A stretch of 18,156 nt of DNA from contig NZ_JBGFGN010000079.1 of NCBI RefSeq assembly GCF_041224595.1, forward strand, positions 1 to 18,156. The letters run 5' to 3'. How positions within the stretch are numbered: position 1 is the first letter of the stretch; each line of letters opens with the position of its first letter. This DNA comes from Donghicola sp041224595 (GTDB lineage Bacteria; Pseudomonadota; Alphaproteobacteria; Rhodobacterales; Rhodobacteraceae). Under the pieces are notes generated by a model. That model saw only the letters and a list, made by a program, of their open reading frames with translations, ran no database searches and had not been told where the DNA came from. This document shows, piece by piece, positions 15,247-18,156 of the stretch. A program made the translations under genes and the position numbers.

Positions 15247-15261
15247 TGAATCGATGGTTAA
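15247..15261. promoter_or_regulatory. CtrA-like box upstream of motB (distal)
   Basis: On the minus strand this reads TTAA-CCATCGA-TTCA, one mismatch from TTAA-N7-TTAA. It is 14 bases upstream of the proximal box and 73 bases from the motB start. The pairing of two such boxes makes regulation of the motB-flgE-flgK-flgL-flgI unit by CtrA more plausible than either alone. Confidence 0.38.
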
Positions 15262-15289
15262 CGCGCGGTGGGCATCTGCTCGGAAGAAG

Positions 15290-15365
15290 TGGTGCCGGTA
15301 AAGGGACTCGAACCCCCGACCCCATCATTACGAATGACGTGCTCTACCAGCTGAGCTATACCGGC
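15290..15365 (-). tRNA. tRNA-Thr, anticodon CGT (reads ACG)
   Basis: A complete cloverleaf reads on the minus strand. The acceptor stem is GCCGGTA/TACCGGC (7 bp), the D arm GCTC-AGCTGGTA-GAGC, the anticodon stem CGTCA/TGATG with loop TTCGTAA (anticodon CGT), and the variable loop GGGTC. The T arm has loop TTCGAGT with two G-U pairs at its outer end. The discriminator is A, and the CCA end appears to be encoded (15292-15290). Anticodon CGT decodes ACG threonine. Flanking bases on both sides are complementary to each other (see findings). Confidence 0.96.
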
Positions 15366-15393
15366 ACTTCTTCAGCGGACCTAGATGGTCCGA

Positions 15394-15425
15394 GTGGAGT
15401 GCGATTTAGCACCGGCGCACTCCAC
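15394..15425. terminator. Hairpin downstream of the HemY-type gene
   Basis: A perfect 10-bp inverted repeat: GTGGAGTGCG (15394-15403) and CGCACTCCAC (15416-15425) with a 12-base loop. It lies in the 69-base gap between the HemY-type gene and tRNA-Thr, both on the minus strand. There is no T tract after it, so it may be a Rho-aided terminator, an mRNA 3'-end stabiliser or a processing site. A smaller repeat, GGACC-TAGAT-GGTCC, follows at 15377-15391. Confidence 0.45.
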
Positions 15426-15430
15426 GGAAA

Positions 15431-15448
15431 AGACCTATTTTGAGGTCT
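15431..15448. terminator. Bidirectional intrinsic-type terminator overlapping the HemY-type stop codon
   Basis: AGACCT (15431-15436) and AGGTCT (15443-15448) form a 6-bp stem with a 6-base loop. On the minus strand the stem is followed by TTTCC after a final T (four T in a row), and on the plus strand by CTTTTTG. The HemY-type stop codon (complement of 15435-15437) is inside it. The stem is short, so termination may be partial. Confidence 0.4.
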
Positions 15449-16931
15449 CTTTTTGCTCTTCTTCGGTCTCGATGACCTCTGCTTCTTCGATTGTATTGGC
15501 TTCTGCAGTTGGCTCGTTCACCGGAACAACTGCGTTCTCTGCAGGCGCATCGGGCGTGCCCACGATCAAAGGTAGCATTTCAGCATTCAGACCGGTGGTC
15601 GACAGCATCTGCGCGGGCGGCTGGCGCCATGTCAGTGTGTCGAAGCCTTTGCAGTGCTCGCAGATCGGGACCCATTCGTTGTGGATGTGATTACAGTTGT
15701 CACAAATCCACGACTCTCCACGCGGCGCGGTCACGGCGCGCGCCAACCAACCACGGACAACGGCGTCTTCGGCACCTTCGCCGCGTTCGATCGCCGCCAT
15801 CAAGGTCAGCGTGCGAGTGTTGGGCATATCTTGGGCCAGACCACCCAGAGCGCGGCGTGCCGCGGGGAAATCTTCGGCAGCGATGTTGAGCTCCGCCAAA
15901 AGCTGCTTGGATTCGACATCGTCTGCGTTTTTACCCAGCAGGGTGCCAAAACGCTTGAGGCGCTGTTGAGGCGTCTCATCAGGCTCGATCTCGGCAAAGA
16001 CCGCTGCGAGATCGGGATGCGGCTGCACTTCCCAAGCTTTCTTTAGAACGCGAACGGCATTCCGCTTTTTGCCTTTTTCGATGTATCCGCGCGCTGCCAT
16101 GCAGGCGGCAGGGATCAGATCAGGCGACAGACGGTTTGCTTCGATCGCTTCTTCGCGGGCCTCGATCGAAGTCTCTTCTGCGATCAGGTCCTTGGCTTCT
16201 GACAGCGCCAGTACGGCATCACGACGCTTGTGAACGTCACGGGGCAGGGCGCCAGTCTTAAGCTTGGTGGCCAGTGTTTTGCGCGCACCTTTCCAGTCGT
16301 GCTTTTCAGACTGCAAACGCAGGAGAACGTCCTGAGTTTCTTCGTGCTTGGGCTTCAGCGCGAACGCGGTCTCGGCCAGTTTCAGCGCGACCTCATTGTT
16401 GCCTTCGGACAGACGCTGTTTCATCAGACCGCGCACACCTACGAAGCGGGTGCGCTTGTCTTTGAGCAGCTCTTTGTAGACCTTTTCGGCGGTTTTCTTG
16501 TCACCCATCATCTCGGCCGCTTGGGCCGAGATCAGGTTGGTGAGTTCAGGACGGTTCAGATATTTGTCCGCCTGATGCGCTTTGTTCATGGCTTCGCGAC
16601 CCTCGCCAGAGGCGAGCGCCAACATGCCATCGGACAGTGCTTTGAAACCTTTGCGCTCACGGTTCCGACTGAAATAGCGCGTGACCGCCGTCTCATCACC
16701 ATTGATGAAGCGCAGCACAGCGACCAACAGGCCCAGCAATTTCAACAGGACCCAAACCGCGATGATCAGCAGGATGCCTGCGATCACGGATTGCAGCGCG
16801 CCAAGGTTAAACTCCATCCCGCCAAAGGCGACCTGGATGCCACCGCTGGCTTCCATCAGGTAGCCCGCCGACAGGGTCAGTGCGGAGACAATGAGTACGA
16901 AGAGTATAATTTTTGCAAGCGACCAGAGCAT
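15435..16931 (-). CDS. hemY: HemY-type TPR membrane protein with C-terminal zinc ribbon
   Basis: The product is 498 aa and belongs with the HemY N-domain/TPR proteins found next to haem genes in Proteobacteria. It is not the protoporphyrinogen oxidase also called HemY. Two membrane helices lie at about residues 5-26 and 44-72, followed by RFINGDETAVTRYFSRNRERKG, typical of the family. A long run of TPR-like helices spans about 95-390. A four-cysteine zinc ribbon (Cys410, Cys413, Cys424, Cys427; CDNC and CEHC) recalls the LapB rubredoxin-like tail. The end is acidic and disordered. It starts 10 bases after the mitofilin-like stop, so the two form one operon. Function is not firmly known; envelope quality control or haem-pathway scaffolding are both possible. 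Confidence 0.88.
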   Translation of the reverse strand: MLWSLAKIILFVLIVSALTLSAGYLMEASGGIQVAFGGMEFNLGALQSVIAGILLIIAVWVLLKLLGLLVAVLRFINGDETAVTRYFSRNRERKGFKALSDGMLALASGEGREAMNKAHQADKYLNRPELTNLISAQAAEMMGDKKTAEKVYKELLKDKRTRFVGVRGLMKQRLSEGNNEVALKLAETAFALKPKHEETQDVLLRLQSEKHDWKGARKTLATKLKTGALPRDVHKRRDAVLALSEAKDLIAEETSIEAREEAIEANRLSPDLIPAACMAARGYIEKGKKRNAVRVLKKAWEVQPHPDLAAVFAEIEPDETPQQRLKRFGTLLGKNADDVESKQLLAELNIAAEDFPAARRALGGLAQDMPNTRTLTLMAAIERGEGAEDAVVRGWLARAVTAPRGESWICDNCNHIHNEWVPICEHCKGFDTLTWRQPPAQMLSTTGLNAEMLPLIVGTPDAPAENAVVPVNEPTAEANTIEEAEVIETEEEQKETSK

Positions 16932-16941
16932 CGGGCGAGCC

Positions 16942-18156
16942 TCAGTTATTCAGGGTTTGTGCAAGCGACGCGGCCGCTGCGAGAGCATCCTGACGCGTGC
17001 GCGCCATTTCGATCCAAGGCGCCATGGCAGGCTGCGCCACTTCGGGCAGAGCCTCAAGCTCTGCAATCGCGTCCGTCAAGCGCGACTCTTTTAGAGCTGC
17101 CTCGGCACGACTCAGGATCGCGTCTGTGCTGTCACCATCCTTTGGTTCCAACGAACGCGCACCAAGCTGGTTCAACAGGAAGGCACCAACGCGATCTGCC
17201 GCGCCGCCATCTGCCGTCTCAGCACGCGCATCAGCCAAAGCCTCGCGGGCATGAGCGGGGTAAGCGTCGAGAAGTTGGTTCAGACTAGGAATACCATCCG
17301 CAGCAGGACCGGCGAGGGATACTGCGATGTCTGCTTCGCTGTTGGCCCGCAAATCAGCCAGAGCCGTCTCATAAGGCGCGCCAGCGTCCAGAGCTGACTG
17401 GACTTGGGTCAGGGCGGCGCGAGCCATAGCGTTGCGCGAGGTTTCCTCGGCTGCCGTTTCGGCCTCAACGGCCTCTTTGGCCATACTTTCTATTTCTTCT
17501 TTCTGCGTCGCAACCTCTTGGCGCAGGTTGTTCACTTCGGCTTCGAACGCTGAAACTGCCGCATCACTGGCCGCCTCGACGGGACGCTGTTCCATATCGG
17601 TCATGCGCTGATCCAGCGACGCCAGAGCGTCCGACGTTTCGGTCAATTGGACTTCCAAAGACTGCAAAGTCCCTTCGACTGCTGCTATCCGCTCTTCGAC
17701 CGCGCTCGTGTCGGGGACGGCGGGGACGGCATTCGCAAGCTCGTCGATCCGCGCGGACAGCGCCTCTTGGGCGGCAACACGGTCGGCTTCGCTCTCTTCG
17801 AACTGGCTTGCGATGTCGCCAGCAGCACCAACCTCGGCAAACGGGCCAGTCTTGTAATAATAAGAGGTCGCGCCGAATCCGATCGCAGCCGCGGCAACCC
17901 CGCCGAGCAACATCGAGAAGAAGCCGCCTTTTCGCTGGACGACGGTTTCCTTGATGACTTCTTTCGGAGCCTCGGTGGGCGCCGCTTCGGTCATCTCAAC
18001 CTGCTCTTCATGCAACTCGACGGCTTCGGCTTCGGCTTCGGCTTCGGCTTCGGCTTCGGCTTCGGCTTCGGCTTCGGCTTCGGCTTCGGCTTCGGCTTCG
18101 GCTTCGGCTTCGGCTTCGGCTTCGGCTTCGGCTTCGGCTTCGGCTTCGGCTTCGGC
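16942..18156 (-). CDS. Mitofilin-family (Mic60-like) inner-membrane protein, N-terminus outside window
   Basis: The frame stays open to the right edge, so the start is outside the window; a TTG at 18015 is unlikely to be the start because the Ala-Glu repeat upstream is in the same frame. Visible from the N-terminal side: an (Glu-Ala)n tract of about 22 units, an acidic segment, one membrane helix (MLLGGVAAAAIGFGATSYYY), a long coiled coil with heptads (SAVEERIAAVEGTLQSLEVQL and beyond), and a helical C-terminal domain. This layout is that of alphaproteobacterial mitofilin proteins, relatives of mitochondrial Mic60, which shape inner membranes and are encoded near hemY, hemC and hemD. The next gene is the HemY-type protein. 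Confidence 0.85.
   Translation of the reverse strand, partial: AEAEAEAEAEAEAEAEAEAEAEAEAEAEAEAEAEAEAEAEAEAEAVELHEEQVEMTEAAPTEAPKEVIKETVVQRKGGFFSMLLGGVAAAAIGFGATSYYYKTGPFAEVGAAGDIASQFEESEADRVAAQEALSARIDELANAVPAVPDTSAVEERIAAVEGTLQSLEVQLTETSDALASLDQRMTDMEQRPVEAASDAAVSAFEAEVNNLRQEVATQKEEIESMAKEAVEAETAAEETSRNAMARAALTQVQSALDAGAPYETALADLRANSEADIAVSLAGPAADGIPSLNQLLDAYPAHAREALADARAETADGGAADRVGAFLLNQLGARSLEPKDGDSTDAILSRAEAALKESRLTDAIAELEALPEVAQPAMAPWIEMARTRQDALAAAASLAQTLNN
18021..18156. repeat. Perfect hexanucleotide tandem repeat (CGGCTT)n, about 22.7 copies, cut by window edge
   Basis: From 18021 to the last base the sequence has an exact period of 6 with no substitution over 136 bases. On the minus strand the unit is GAAGCC, read in frame as Glu-Ala by the mitofilin-like gene. 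Because the unit is a multiple of three, changes in copy number would alter tract length without shifting the frame. The true length is unknown because the window ends inside it. Confidence 0.98.

Noticed and set aside
15283..15373. Integration (att) site at the tRNA-Thr gene
   Set aside because: The repeats flanking the tRNA are inverted, not direct, and no integrase or mobile gene is nearby.
15435..16931. Protoporphyrinogen oxidase (the other protein named HemY)
   Set aside because: No FAD-binding Gly-rich motif; membrane helices plus TPRs identify the unrelated HemY N-domain/TPR family.
16230..17288. Long plus-strand open frame (352 codons) across the HemY and mitofilin genes
   Set aside because: It is antisense to two well supported genes, with low-complexity, Gln/Arg-rich translation and no recognisable domain.
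18021..18156. CRISPR-like repeat array
   Set aside because: Uninterrupted period-6 repeat with no spacers, and it is coding in frame.

Overview
The window is an 18.2 kb piece of a flagellar gene cluster from an alphaproteobacterium, most likely a marine Rhodobacteraceae (Roseobacter group). The evidence is the gene order (fliL/fliF divergent, fliF-fliH-like-fliN-fliP, motA separated from motB, flgE-flgK-flgL-flgI), a MotE-type protein beside motA, CtrA-like TTAA-N7-TTAA motifs in front of the flagellar units, and a mitofilin (Mic60-like)/HemY pair next to the cluster. Family names come from reading the translations; no database search was possible.

Layout from left to right. (1) 3-146 (+): C-terminal end of a membrane protein, possibly a LysE-type exporter. 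(2) 31-6339 (-): a tightly packed operon read right to left: fliL, a small membrane/coiled-coil protein, a MotE-like protein, motA, an exported protein of unknown function, flhA, fliR and a broken flhB. Genes overlap by 1-11 bases or are separated by 2-9. (3) 6340-6451: divergent promoter region with a CtrA-like box. (4) 6452-9601 (+): fliF, a FliH-like gene, fliN, fliP. (5) A hairpin lies between the convergent fliP and flgI. (6) 9614-15174 (-): motB, flgE, flgK, flgL, flgI read right to left, with two CtrA-like boxes upstream of motB. (7) 15290-15365 (-): tRNA-Thr(CGT). (8) 15435-18156 (-): mitofilin-like protein followed by a HemY-type TPR protein. The window ends inside a perfect hexanucleotide repeat that encodes an Ala-Glu tract.

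Together the flagellar genes supply the MS ring (FliF), part of the C ring (FliN), the export gate (FliP, FliR, FlhA, remnant FlhB), an export-ATPase regulator (FliH-like), the P ring (FlgI), the hook (FlgE), the hook-filament junction (FlgK, FlgL) and the proton-driven stator (MotA, MotB, FliL, MotE-like). FliG, FliM, FliI, FliQ, the rod genes and flagellin are not here.

The most notable points are: flhB keeps only about its first 70 codons and then runs into an unrelated opposite-strand gene; G+C falls in fliR and flhA next to that junction; an uncharacterised six-cysteine exported protein and a MotE-like protein flank motA; the tRNA-Thr leader and trailer are perfectly complementary; and about 22.7 copies of a hexanucleotide run off the right edge. 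I saw no CRISPR array, insertion sequence, phage gene or defence system.
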